From positions 1 through 38,993 of the forward strand of contig CACYGY010000023.1 in NCBI GenBank assembly GCA_902774025.1: a stretch of 38,993 nucleotides of DNA, in the 5' to 3' direction. A model generated the notes under the pieces. That model saw only the letters and a list, made by a program, of their open reading frames with translations, ran no database searches and was not told the DNA's origin. The stretch comes from an uncultured Eubacteriales bacterium. GTDB lineage: Bacteria > Bacillota > Clostridia > Christensenellales > Aristaeellaceae. The first letter of the stretch is position 1. Every line of letters begins with the position of its first letter. Shown here one piece after another: positions 8,376-16,470 of this stretch. A program made the translations under genes and the position numbers.

Positions 8376-10823
8376 TTATGACTCAACCGCCGCCATGCGT
8401 TCCATGATCGTATCCGCCGCCACAAGACACTTCAGGGAAGCGCTCTGGAGTTCTGCATAGTATCCCTGGGCGCCGTCCGCCAGACCGTCCGCCACGGCCT
8501 TCAGAAGCAGGCAGGGCACGCCGTTGGCCTCGCATGCAAGAACGATCCCCGCAGACTCCATATCGCAGATATCCCCCTCAAAGGTATCGTGCAGATACCG
8601 CTTCTCTTCCATTGTGGCGACGAATTTGTCACCGGAACAGCAGGTGGCAAGCGGCAGGTCTTCCAGGACGGACATGGCGCTTTTCACCAGGCTCTCGCTG
8701 GCGGTGAGGAAAATGCTGTCGTGGCCGTCCACCTGTCCCACAGCCAGGTCCATAAACTCGGAGCAGTCGTACTTGTAGTGAACAACGCGGTTCACCAGAC
8801 AGACCTTGTGTGTGCTCATGTCCGAAGTAAGACCGCCCACAACGCCAAAGTTCACGATGCAGTTGACGCCGTATTTCGCGATGAGGTACTGGACACCTGA
8901 GGAGGCGGCAATCTCACCCATGCCGGCATGCAGAATATGGAGATCATACGTATCCTGCTCCACAAGGAAACTCCTGAATCCGGGAGGTGCCTCCAGTTCC
9001 TTCCACTCAGGGTAGTGTGAAAAGATGGCGTCCATTTCAACGGCGACAATCATGCCGATTTTCTTTTTCCGCGACGGCACCGGGCTGATTTTTTCCCGGA
9101 TGTGGGGGAGCAGGAGGCTGCCGCAGGTCAGGGCATCATCGTCCTCCTCCCCGGAATACAGACACGTCTCCACATCCCAGCCCTGCTCCGTGAACGACTT
9201 TTCAAGTCTTTCGAACACCTCAGGGCAGCTGTCCTCCGCCGGATCAGCATATCCGCCGTCCACGGCATTGAAGGTCCGGTAAACCGGCGTCAGCCTGATC
9301 CGGAATTTCTCCCTGTCAAACAGTCTGCTGATGACCTCCGCGTCAATCACGGAAGCTCTGCTCACCGGGAAGCTCAGTGCGTACTTGCTGCCTCCGGGCG
9401 GGGGAAGGGTCGCGGCGATTCCGGAAATCTCCTCCAGGGTCATGGAAAGGTTCCGGAACACCTTCCTGCGCACGGTCTCATCCGTGGAGCAGATCGTGAT
9501 GTGCAGATCGGCGTTGCCGTCATAGACCTCATTCTTGACGCGGCAGTACTCCCGCAGACACTCGCCCGTCTTCCCCTCCCGCGGCATCATGGTGGAAAGT
9601 GTGGGATACACCATCTCCGCATCCACCCGGACCGCCACATGCTCCCGAAGGCCGGATTCGATGAACCGGATGACAGCCGGATTCAGGCAGGGCTCACCCA
9701 TTCTCGTGAAGTCCGCCTCAAACCGTCCGGTCCGGATGCTTCCCGTATGGCTGACGATGGTATCAATCTGCCAGGCCAGGTCCTCCTCCGTCGCATTTCC
9801 ATGGAATCCGCAGGCGGAACAGTCGCAGAAGTCACATTTCATGGGGCATCCCTTCTGACAGGAAAGGGAGACGTGCCATACCCTTTCATAGGCCGGGCGG
9901 ACATCCGGACGTTTCTCCTCATCGGTAAAGCCCATGGCTTTACGCCTGCAGCGGTATTCAGGGGGCCTGTCCGGGTATGAAACAAACTCCAGGCGGCGCT
10001 TTTCATCCGCATAGACAGTGCCTCTTCTGCGTTCAAAAATCCGCAGTCCCTCATTCTTCCGCTTCAGATAGCGCAGGTAATACATCACCACAACGGAGAA
10101 CGCCAGGAGCGATCCCACCGCGAACCCCCAGTATTTCATGATGTCCTTCCAAGCCGCACCGCCCTGGCTTCCGCCCCTGCGGATCAGAACCGTCGCCGCA
10201 ATGACGACACAGGCCAGAAGCTGCATGGCGGAGGAGAGGAGAATCACCTTTTCATTCACGGAGATACGCCGTTTTCCGTGATGACGGAATCTGGAATAGG
10301 CCCAGTCCATCACGACCATCACGGGCAGGCCAAAGATCAGGCACATGGCAAAGTCATTCCGGAATGCGAAGAAAGCGCTGTCCCAGAAATCCCCTGCCGT
10401 AACCGAGTACTGGATTGCCCCCACGAAAAGACCGATCACCGCGGAGTTCAGCACCATCAGCGCTGCGAAACAGAGGGTCACCCTCGGACTGTCCAGACGG
10501 GTGATATGGGACCTGCTTCCGATCAGTCTCCGCCAGATGTACCAGGGCAGAGCACCGTAAAGGATCTGAGGCAGAAACCCCATAAGGGCGACCCTGATTC
10601 CGTAGCCGGACACGAGGTCCGAGACGAAGTTGGCCACTGCACAGCCCAGGATGGCAGGCCATCCATACCCGATTCCAAGGACGGGATTCATGGCCGCCGA
10701 CGGGCGGACACTGGACACCGCATAGACCGCCAGGACGGTGTTGGAGAGATATGTAAGAAGGAAAAAAAGAATTCCCGACGCCAGGAAGATAAGAATGGCG
10801 CGCGCGCTTTTTCTGTTCCCCAT
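8376..10823 (-). CDS. Fusion: ECF-S-like membrane domain, RlmN/Cfr-like radical SAM domain, MTA/SAH nucleosidase
   Basis: The protein has 815 residues in three parts. Residues 1-250 hold about six membrane helices, with VRPSAAMNPVLGIGYG resembling substrate-binding components of ECF transporters. Residues 310-570 resemble RlmN/Cfr: the cluster motif C326-x3-C330-x2-C333 within SCQKGCPMKCDFC, RMGEPCLNP near 374-382, and DDDALTCGSL, where Cys567 aligns with the methyl-carrying cysteine of RlmN (ACGQL). Residues 588-815 are a nucleosidase of the MTAN type, with AVEMDA, FGVVGG, SGDKFVA, DMES (Glu756) and AVADG (Asp779, the catalytic acid of the family). RlmN-type chemistry makes SAH and 5'-deoxyadenosine, both known MTAN substrates. 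The ribosome site GGAGG stands 12 bases before the ATG, and a TGA lies directly upstream in frame. The substrate methylated is unknown; a membrane-tethered RNA methylase or a different acceptor are both possible. Confidence 0.88.
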   Translation of the reverse strand: MGNRKSARAILIFLASGILFFLLTYLSNTVLAVYAVSSVRPSAAMNPVLGIGYGWPAILGCAVANFVSDLVSGYGIRVALMGFLPQILYGALPWYIWRRLIGSRSHITRLDSPRVTLCFAALMVLNSAVIGLFVGAIQYSVTAGDFWDSAFFAFRNDFAMCLIFGLPVMVVMDWAYSRFRHHGKRRISVNEKVILLSSAMQLLACVVIAATVLIRRGGSQGGAAWKDIMKYWGFAVGSLLAFSVVVMYYLRYLKRKNEGLRIFERRRGTVYADEKRRLEFVSYPDRPPEYRCRRKAMGFTDEEKRPDVRPAYERVWHVSLSCQKGCPMKCDFCDCSACGFHGNATEEDLAWQIDTIVSHTGSIRTGRFEADFTRMGEPCLNPAVIRFIESGLREHVAVRVDAEMVYPTLSTMMPREGKTGECLREYCRVKNEVYDGNADLHITICSTDETVRRKVFRNLSMTLEEISGIAATLPPPGGSKYALSFPVSRASVIDAEVISRLFDREKFRIRLTPVYRTFNAVDGGYADPAEDSCPEVFERLEKSFTEQGWDVETCLYSGEEDDDALTCGSLLLPHIREKISPVPSRKKKIGMIVAVEMDAIFSHYPEWKELEAPPGFRSFLVEQDTYDLHILHAGMGEIAASSGVQYLIAKYGVNCIVNFGVVGGLTSDMSTHKVCLVNRVVHYKYDCSEFMDLAVGQVDGHDSIFLTASESLVKSAMSVLEDLPLATCCSGDKFVATMEEKRYLHDTFEGDICDMESAGIVLACEANGVPCLLLKAVADGLADGAQGYYAELQSASLKCLVAADTIMERMAAVES

Positions 10824-10874
10824 GCTGTTTCATGCCTCCAGATAAAAGAATCCACGCAAACCGGAACCCTGCCC

Positions 10875-10895
10875 ATTATACAGGAAGCATGTCAA
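10875..10895 (-). promoter_or_regulatory. Possible promoter of the radical SAM fusion operon
   Basis: On the minus strand a perfect TATAAT (10875-10880) lies about 50 bases before the fusion start. A perfect TTGACA (10890-10895) is only 9 bases upstream of it, too close for a normal pair; the hexamer at the 17-base distance is TGGAGT, a weak -35. The TTGACA may be coincidental or part of an operator. Confidence 0.4.
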
Positions 10896-11486
10896 AAACT
10901 CCACATGAATCATTCCGCCACCCGTTTGTCTGTCCTGTATTTCGTGTTCTTTTCCGTTTCACCCCCCGGCAGGCTGCCGGAGAAATCAATAACGAACATC
11001 TCTGACTTTTTTCGGAGCGCAGGGATTGGATTCCTTCCCGAAAAAACCCCGGTCCGTAAAGGACAGCCGCTGCTGAACCGGATGTCTGTCCGGGAAGATG
11101 CACTTCTCCGTCCGGACCCGTCGCATCCCCTTGTCCCCGGCACTGCCCTTTGCGGAAACAGGATCCGGGTCCGTTCCTTTCCGTGCTGATAATCACGGCC
11201 TCCCGCAGAACACCGGAATCATCTCCCGTCTGAGCGAAAATGGGGAAAACGAAAAAGACCCGCCCGTGCAGGCGCCGGAACATATGTTCGCAAAAGACCG
11301 CCGATCCGGCCGTCTCACTGAAAGAAACCCGACTCCTGCATCCCAGGGCTGCATGATCTGCGCTTATCTCCGCAATCCCTTCCCCTGTACAGGCACCGGC
11401 CTTCTCCCGGGGGCCTGAAATCGGCGTGTCCGGAAGGCGGGACCCTCCGTGGAATCCCGTTCCCCGGCCCGTATGCGCGCGGTGTA
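10896..11486. other. Divergent intergenic region; no gene seen
   Basis: About 590 bases separate the promoters of the radical SAM fusion and the IS630-like gene. No frame has a ribosome site with a plausible product on either strand. The composition is as G+C-rich as the genes, which suggests decayed coding sequence rather than a regulatory spacer, but I cannot identify a parent. Confidence 0.4.
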
Positions 11487-11515
11487 TTGAAAGAATCCGC
11501 CGGATCGTATATAAT
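11487..11515 (+). promoter_or_regulatory. Sigma-A-like promoter of the IS630-like gene
   Basis: TTGAAA (11487-11492), a 17-base spacer and a perfect TATAAT (11510-11515) lie 30 bases before the start codon. A consensus promoter here indicates that the gene is expressed as a host gene. Confidence 0.85.
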
Positions 11516-11545
11516 TTGGCATATTTTATGGAGAGGAAAACGGAT

Positions 11546-12859
11546 ATGGCCAGACCTTTCAAGACACTTCATCTCACTGAGGAGCAGATTTCAGAACTTG
11601 AGGCGCTAGCTTCCAACCCCCTCTACGCGGAGGCCGCCATCCATGCAAAAATCGTGCTCGAATGCTCAAAGCCCGCGCCCATCCGGACCATTGCGAAAAA
11701 TCTGGGCGTGAACAAGAACGCGATCAAGAGATGGCGTGACCGTTACGTCTCAGACGGCATCGGCGGACTGTATCCCAGGCACGGAGGCGGCAAGCCTCAG
11801 TGCGTGGATCATCTGGACAGGAAAATCCTGGAACTGCTTGCCGAGAAGGACGGCTGGACCGTTCCCCTGCTGGCGGAGCGGACCGGTGCCACGGAGACCG
11901 TAGTCCGGAACACTCTCAGAAAACTTGACATCACCCTGCACCGGAACCGTCTGTGGACGTTTGAAACCCGGGAGGAGCCGATCGAAAAGTCCGTTGACGT
12001 CGTGGGAGTCTACCTCTCACCGGAAACCCGCATGATCGTTTTCCGCATCGGCCGCAGCCACAATCTGCTCTCCCTGAGAGGCATGGTCAGCACTAGAAAC
12101 AGCCGTTTCGCCCACGCTCTGGAGAAAAAGCCGCAGTGTTCCCTGGTCCAGGCCATTCTGACCGCGTCCAGATATGCTGCCTCCAGCCATGGCGGTCCCC
12201 TGCGGGATCCGGCGTCCTTTCTGAAGGATGTGCTGTCCAATCTTCCCTCCGGCGCCCGGACTGAGTATCACCTGATGATCCAGTCATCCACGCCCCTGCG
12301 CTACAAGGGCAGAGAGCTTACGGACATCTTCCCGGTCTATGTGGACACAGAGGAACAGTGGCTGGATGAAATCCGGCACATTCTCACAAGAATGACCGTC
12401 CGTGAAAACCCGGGATTTGCGGATGAATTCGCGGACGCCGTGAGAAAATACTCCCTCGCCTGCACGGATAAGTCCGCACCATTCCTGTGGAAAAAGCTGA
12501 TCTCTCCCGAAGAGAGCCATGACACGCCCGTCTCCGCCCACCCGCTCCTTTCCGGCGGGACCGGAAGCTTTGAGGATCATCTGCGGAAGCTCTTTCCCGA
12601 TCCGGTTTCCGACGATGAACTGCAGTGCGCCATGATTGCCGTGGTGCGCGGCAGGGACGGCATTCGTTACAGCGTTTCCGTGGTCCCGGGCAGCATCCCC
12701 TGTCCGGGAGATCCCGGCACAGGCATCCGGGAAGAGTGTACGGATGCGCTGAATCAGGCGGAAACGCTTCTGGAAAAGCTTCGGGATGATGCAGCCGACC
12801 AGGTGTTTTCCATGTGGGCGGGAGCGGGGAAGAGCGATCCCGGACCGCAGCCCTCATAA
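11546..12859 (+). CDS. Catalytically dead IS630-transposase-derived protein with C-terminal extension
   Basis: The protein has 437 residues. Residues 1-145 form the two helix-turn-helix units of IS630/Tc1-like transposases (MARPFKTLHLTEEQ, LGVNKNAIKRWRDRYVSDGI, ATETVVRNTLRKL). Residues 150-316 follow the DDE core in order: VDVVGVYLSPETRMIVF, then a YHLM strand, then WLDEIRHILTRMT and APFLWKK. All three catalytic positions are changed. IS630 has Val-Asp-Glu-Lys where this has Ile-Gly169-Arg-Ser; HLVLDN reads HLMIQS (Gln246); and WLNQVER reads WLDEIRH, putting Arg277 at the Glu position. Residues 320-437 are an added tail of unknown type. GGAGAGG stands 9 bases before the ATG. The promoter, open frame and terminator are intact, so it is probably a co-opted DNA-binding protein rather than a dying transposase. 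No flanking terminal repeats were seen. Confidence 0.8.
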   Translation: MARPFKTLHLTEEQISELEALASNPLYAEAAIHAKIVLECSKPAPIRTIAKNLGVNKNAIKRWRDRYVSDGIGGLYPRHGGGKPQCVDHLDRKILELLAEKDGWTVPLLAERTGATETVVRNTLRKLDITLHRNRLWTFETREEPIEKSVDVVGVYLSPETRMIVFRIGRSHNLLSLRGMVSTRNSRFAHALEKKPQCSLVQAILTASRYAASSHGGPLRDPASFLKDVLSNLPSGARTEYHLMIQSSTPLRYKGRELTDIFPVYVDTEEQWLDEIRHILTRMTVRENPGFADEFADAVRKYSLACTDKSAPFLWKKLISPEESHDTPVSAHPLLSGGTGSFEDHLRKLFPDPVSDDELQCAMIAVVRGRDGIRYSVSVVPGSIPCPGDPGTGIREECTDALNQAETLLEKLRDDAADQVFSMWAGAGKSDPGPQPS

Positions 12860-12893
12860 GGAACTGCCGCGGAATCCCCGGACCGGAACAGAC

Positions 12894-12944
12894 AAGACCT
12901 CCGGATTCACCTGACGGTCAGTCAGGGACATCCGGAGGTCTTTT
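12894..12944 (+). terminator. Terminator after the IS630-like gene
   Basis: A 13-bp perfect stem (AAGACCTCCGGAT at 12894-12906, ATCCGGAGGTCTT at 12930-12942) with a 23-base loop is followed by a T-rich stretch (TTTTGTGTTTT). It lies 35 bases after the stop codon. Confidence 0.75.
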
Positions 12945-13011
12945 GTGTTTTCATCGCTGAAGTCAGATGCTTTCCGTGAATGGACTGCCACGCATCCACC
13001 CATGCGGATGT

Positions 13012-14811
13012 TCACACCTGTGCATCCCCGCCGGAAGGTGCTTCATCCGCACCCGCCTTGCGGACGGTATTCTTCCCGGCCGCTTTTGCCTGATACAGGG
13101 CTGTGTCCGCCCGGACCACCAGCGGGTCGGGTTCCTCCGCCGGCATTGCCTGCGCCACGCCGAAGCTTGCGGAGACTTGTCCGCATCGGTCAAAGCGGAG
13201 TTTTCCGATCTCCTCCCGGACCTCTTCCGCGAAGTCAGCGGCTTCCTCCTGCGTCATACCGGGCAGCATGAGCATGAATTCCTCACCGCCCCAGCGGCCG
13301 TCGGCCGCATTGATGTCCAGCCGGCTGATGGCCTTATGGATCAGGGCGGAGATCCGCATCAGAACCTGGTCGCCCTCCTGGTGTCCATAGGTATCATTGA
13401 TGTGCTTGAAATCATCCAGATCGATCATGACAAGGCTGGTGGCATTCTCACCCTCCGGCTGCTTCTTTTTCTCCTCCACCCGCTCCACGATCCGCCGCTG
13501 AATCTCGCCCCGGTTGTACAGCTTGGTGAGCTGGTCCGTGATGGCCATCAGGGAAAGGGTGGCGTTCGCCTCAATGACCTCCGATGTGGCGGTGTTGATG
13601 AAATTGACCAGTCTGTTGATCATGGACATGGTGGATTCGTTGTTCCCTGCTTCCCTGCGGAGTACAACCGGTTTCTGTTCCCTGGCCTCTCCCTCCCGCA
13701 TGCCTGCGATGACAAGGGACAGGTTGTGGTGCTCCATGCTTCCCTCCCAGCGGATCAGTTCCCCCGCGGTGCAGAATCCGCAGGTCGGTGCAATCTGATG
13801 AAAGGGAACGATCTCACGGGTCGCTTCCGTTCCGCCCCAGAAGGTCTTTCTGCCAAAGCAGTCAAAGATGGAAATGACATCCGGTGAGAACGCCCCGATC
13901 ATTTCCGCGCACTGCATGACATCCTGCATGATGGTCTCCGGATCGCCGTAGGTGACGTGAAGGGTGCTGCCCTGGGGAATACGCGTGCTCATGACAAGCG
14001 CGCCCTTTTCATCGCAGGACATGGCATGACGGAGCAGCGTCCGGCCTCCGTCCTGAACCGCGAAGGGGAATTCCAGCGCATTATAGAAGATATGATCATC
14101 ATTGGGGATGCGCAGGTAATGCTGGTAAATCTGATACGCCGGATTTCCGTCCAGTTCATGGAGAACATAGCCTTCCGCCCGGGTCACCTTCAGAGGATAA
14201 CCCAGGGGCTTCCATCCGCTGACACAGGCATACCGGATCTGAAGCTCCGACCCGCCCATAAAAGTCATGAGAACCCCCGCATACCGGAAGGGCTCCCCGT
14301 TCCTGAACAGGAACGCCCTGAATGTGTTGTCCCCAAAGGCTCCGCCGCCCCAGACAGGAATTCCCTCCGGAACCTCCTCCTGTATGACCTGGCAGACTTC
14401 CCGGATCGGGATCGTGTCAATGGTCGTGATGACCTCAATCGCCTTCACATTCGGCAGACTGTTCAGGCATTGGCGAAGTTCGGAGCGAAAGGCATCGATC
14501 TCTCCCTCTGCCAGAGAGAACAGCCTGGGCCGGGCGTAACTGTCCGGCTTTTCAAAGATGGTGCAGGAGATCACCAGTTTCTCGGTTGTCACCCTGCCGT
14601 CAAAAATGCAGCCGGAAGCGGAGGAACCGACATACGGGGTATCCGGCATCAACTCTTCCATGACAGAGCGGGCCGTGGAAATATCCTTTTCCTCCGCACC
14701 GTCCGAAAACACATGGATGAAAGCCGGCATGGAACCACTCTGCTGTTTCCATCCTGAAACCGTCTCCCGAAATGCTTCTTCACTACTGTATACAGTCTGC
14801 AGACACTTCAT
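13012..14811 (-). CDS. FIST sensor domain fused to GGDEF diguanylate cyclase
   Basis: The protein has 599 residues. Residues about 25-220 match FIST-N (YVGSSASGCIFDG, VWGGGAFGDNTF) and about 225-390 FIST-C (FDCFGRKTFWGG, GFCTAGELI). FIST domains are thought to bind small ligands such as amino acids. A linker leads to a GGDEF domain (about 440-585) with LTKLYNRGEI, LVMIDLDDFKHINDTYGHQEGD and the active-site variant GGEEF, which is compatible with c-di-GMP synthesis from GTP. The RxxD inhibitory site is not present five residues before GGEEF. It has no membrane helix, so it is cytosolic. GGAGG lies 11 bases before the ATG. It stands alone, convergent to the IS630-like gene, behind a long leader. 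Confidence 0.9.
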   Translation of the reverse strand: MKCLQTVYSSEEAFRETVSGWKQQSGSMPAFIHVFSDGAEEKDISTARSVMEELMPDTPYVGSSASGCIFDGRVTTEKLVISCTIFEKPDSYARPRLFSLAEGEIDAFRSELRQCLNSLPNVKAIEVITTIDTIPIREVCQVIQEEVPEGIPVWGGGAFGDNTFRAFLFRNGEPFRYAGVLMTFMGGSELQIRYACVSGWKPLGYPLKVTRAEGYVLHELDGNPAYQIYQHYLRIPNDDHIFYNALEFPFAVQDGGRTLLRHAMSCDEKGALVMSTRIPQGSTLHVTYGDPETIMQDVMQCAEMIGAFSPDVISIFDCFGRKTFWGGTEATREIVPFHQIAPTCGFCTAGELIRWEGSMEHHNLSLVIAGMREGEAREQKPVVLRREAGNNESTMSMINRLVNFINTATSEVIEANATLSLMAITDQLTKLYNRGEIQRRIVERVEEKKKQPEGENATSLVMIDLDDFKHINDTYGHQEGDQVLMRISALIHKAISRLDINAADGRWGGEEFMLMLPGMTQEEAADFAEEVREEIGKLRFDRCGQVSASFGVAQAMPAEEPDPLVVRADTALYQAKAAGKNTVRKAGADEAPSGGDAQV

Positions 14812-15193
14812 GTGGTTTCATTCCTCCATTTTCACGAGATGAGACCGTGCCTGTGGTGTGCCGTTTTTCCCGGCGGAAGGCAGGGCAGGCTGCCTTGCGG
14901 GAACCGGAAAAAACGGTCCCGTCCCCTTCTCCGTTCTCCGGAGGTTAACGGGGTTCCGGGATGCTCTTTCTGAAGACATGCCGCCTCGCCCTGATGCACT
15001 GGCTTGGCGGATAAGCGGGGATCCGGGCCGCAGAGGATACCCGTGGAAACCGCATCCTCCGGATCCCTGCTGCACCGGGGGACATTTTCCCATCTTCCCG
15101 GGAAGTCTCCCGGACAGGTTTCATGAACTTGTCACTGAACGTTTCCGATCCTTCTCCTCTACCTGTATACAGGAAGAATCCCCGGGTTGTCAA
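14812..15193 (-). promoter_or_regulatory. Promoter with overlapping palindrome and long leader of the FIST-GGDEF gene
   Basis: On the minus strand TTGACA (15188-15193) and TATACA (15164-15169) are 18 bases apart. The -10 box lies inside the perfect palindrome CCTGTATACAGG (15162-15173). Transcription from here would give a leader of about 340 bases before the FIST start. I found no known riboswitch signature in it, including the c-di-GMP classes. The same CTGTATACAG core recurs at 14786-14795, inside the first codons of the gene. Confidence 0.4.
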
Positions 15194-15837
15194 GTACAGA
15201 CCTTCACTTTCATTGTCTTTTTCCTGTCCTTTTTTTCAGTTTGCCGGATTGTCAGGTTCCAGGCCCTTCCCGGGGCACGGAAACCTCTGACGTGTCCCGG
15301 ACCGTGAGGGCTGAAAGGATGCCGTATTCACACTCGGCATGCCCGTTTTCTTCCTTTTCCCTCCGCCCGGTCACTGCCTTCACACCTCGTCCTTCGAGAA
15401 ACCGTGATTCTGTCCGATTCATCGTGAACCCAGGCCCGGAATGCAGCATCCCCGGCTTCACCGGCCCATGCTGTTCATTGGAATCAGACGGGAGCAGCAT
15501 CGTCCCGGTTATCGCCGGGCGAATGTTCCCCGCTGCATCCGTCACATGCGTCCCGGCGGAGACTGCACTGCGCCCGCTGACCGGCGGGCGCCTGTCCCGC
15601 ATCATCCCGGGGAATGATGCACACCGCGGTGAAGGAACGGGCTTTCATGGAAAGGGCGCAGGCAGCCGGGCCGCCGTCATCCCGTCTGAAATCGCGGTCC
15701 CTGCAGGATATGGTCATCTGTCACATCATCCTCCGCATCCGCATCAGGGCATGCTGAGCAGTCTGTCTGACGGAGCAGAGTCAAAGCCCCTGTCGTGCCC
15801 GGGGAAAAAAACGGCGTGTGCGGATGCATTCCGGGAA
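15194..15837. other. Gap without a recognisable gene
   Basis: About 640 bases between the FIST-GGDEF promoter and the end of the membrane-protein gene. Long open frames exist on both strands, but they lack ribosome sites and give Pro/Arg/Ser-rich low-similarity products typical of antisense reading of G+C-rich DNA. Confidence 0.4.
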
Positions 15838-16470
15838 TTACGGCACATCCGCGACACGGGCTTTCAGCCTTTCCCGCCGGAAGTGAAGGTAAGCCAGCAT
15901 CCCCACGGGAATGAAATAGGTACACCAAAGCAGCAGGGCAATCCCGCCCCCGCTGCTGCCTCCGCCTTCAGCCATCCCTGTGAACATGCCTGTCATGGGC
16001 ATGAAGAAACAGCTGAGAAAAAAGATTCCATGGATGAGCATCAGACGCTTCAGCCACAGATCCGGCCGGTTTTCCGCCTTCATGGACAGACCGGTAAAGA
16101 AGGTGGAAAGAGCCATGATCCCGTAACCCAGCAGGTCATAGTTGAACAAAAGTCCCCCTTTCTGATAATCCAGCAGCCTCACAGCCTGACCGCTCAGCGT
16201 CTCCAGACGGACAGTGGTGGTCTGGGCGTAATAAACCAGAAGGATCAGGACAGCGTAGACCGCTGCCAGAATGAGGCCCGTGTCCGCTGCCACTTTCCTG
16301 TCACTGCCGCATTCATGATGAAACCCGGCGGTCATCATGATAAAGCCAATGGGCAGAAACATACAGACCAGATAGGAGCCAAAGGAAAACTGTGCAAGGA
16401 TGCAGAGCGCGAAAAGGAATACACTCACCACAACGACAGCCGCGCCGGCTGCTGCCAAAGTCCTGTTCAT
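15838..16470 (-). CDS. Six-helix integral membrane protein of unknown function
   Basis: I do not recognise the family. The 210-residue product has six hydrophobic segments, starting with AAAGAAVVVVSVFLFALCIL, then LVCMFLPIGFIMMTAGF, LILAAVYAVLILLVYYA, LLGYGIMALSTFFTGLSM, LIHGIFFLSCFFMPMTGM and IALLLWCTYFIPVGMLAYL, and ends in a basic tail (HFRRERLKARVADVP). A glycine- and serine-rich loop (AEGGGSSGGG) separates helices 5 and 6. The ATG at 16470 is chosen because AGGGAGG lies just upstream; a longer reading frame to 16557 has no ribosome site. It stands alone with gaps on both sides. A small transporter or sensor is possible, but nothing shows it. Confidence 0.75.
   Translation of the reverse strand: MNRTLAAAGAAVVVVSVFLFALCILAQFSFGSYLVCMFLPIGFIMMTAGFHHECGSDRKVAADTGLILAAVYAVLILLVYYAQTTTVRLETLSGQAVRLLDYQKGGLLFNYDLLGYGIMALSTFFTGLSMKAENRPDLWLKRLMLIHGIFFLSCFFMPMTGMFTGMAEGGGSSGGGIALLLWCTYFIPVGMLAYLHFRRERLKARVADVP

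Noticed and set aside
10354..10833. 159-codon minus-strand frame starting 10 bases before the fusion gene, with a better-spaced ribosome site
   Set aside because: It reads the membrane-domain codons out of frame and gives a hydrophilic arginine-rich product; the fusion frame gives regular membrane helices.
10875..10895. TTGACA and TATAAT as one consensus promoter
   Set aside because: The boxes are only 9 bases apart, too close for sigma-A; only the TATAAT is kept as a possible -10.
14812..15161. c-di-GMP riboswitch in the leader of the FIST-GGDEF gene
   Set aside because: None of the conserved GEMM-type sequence blocks could be recognised.
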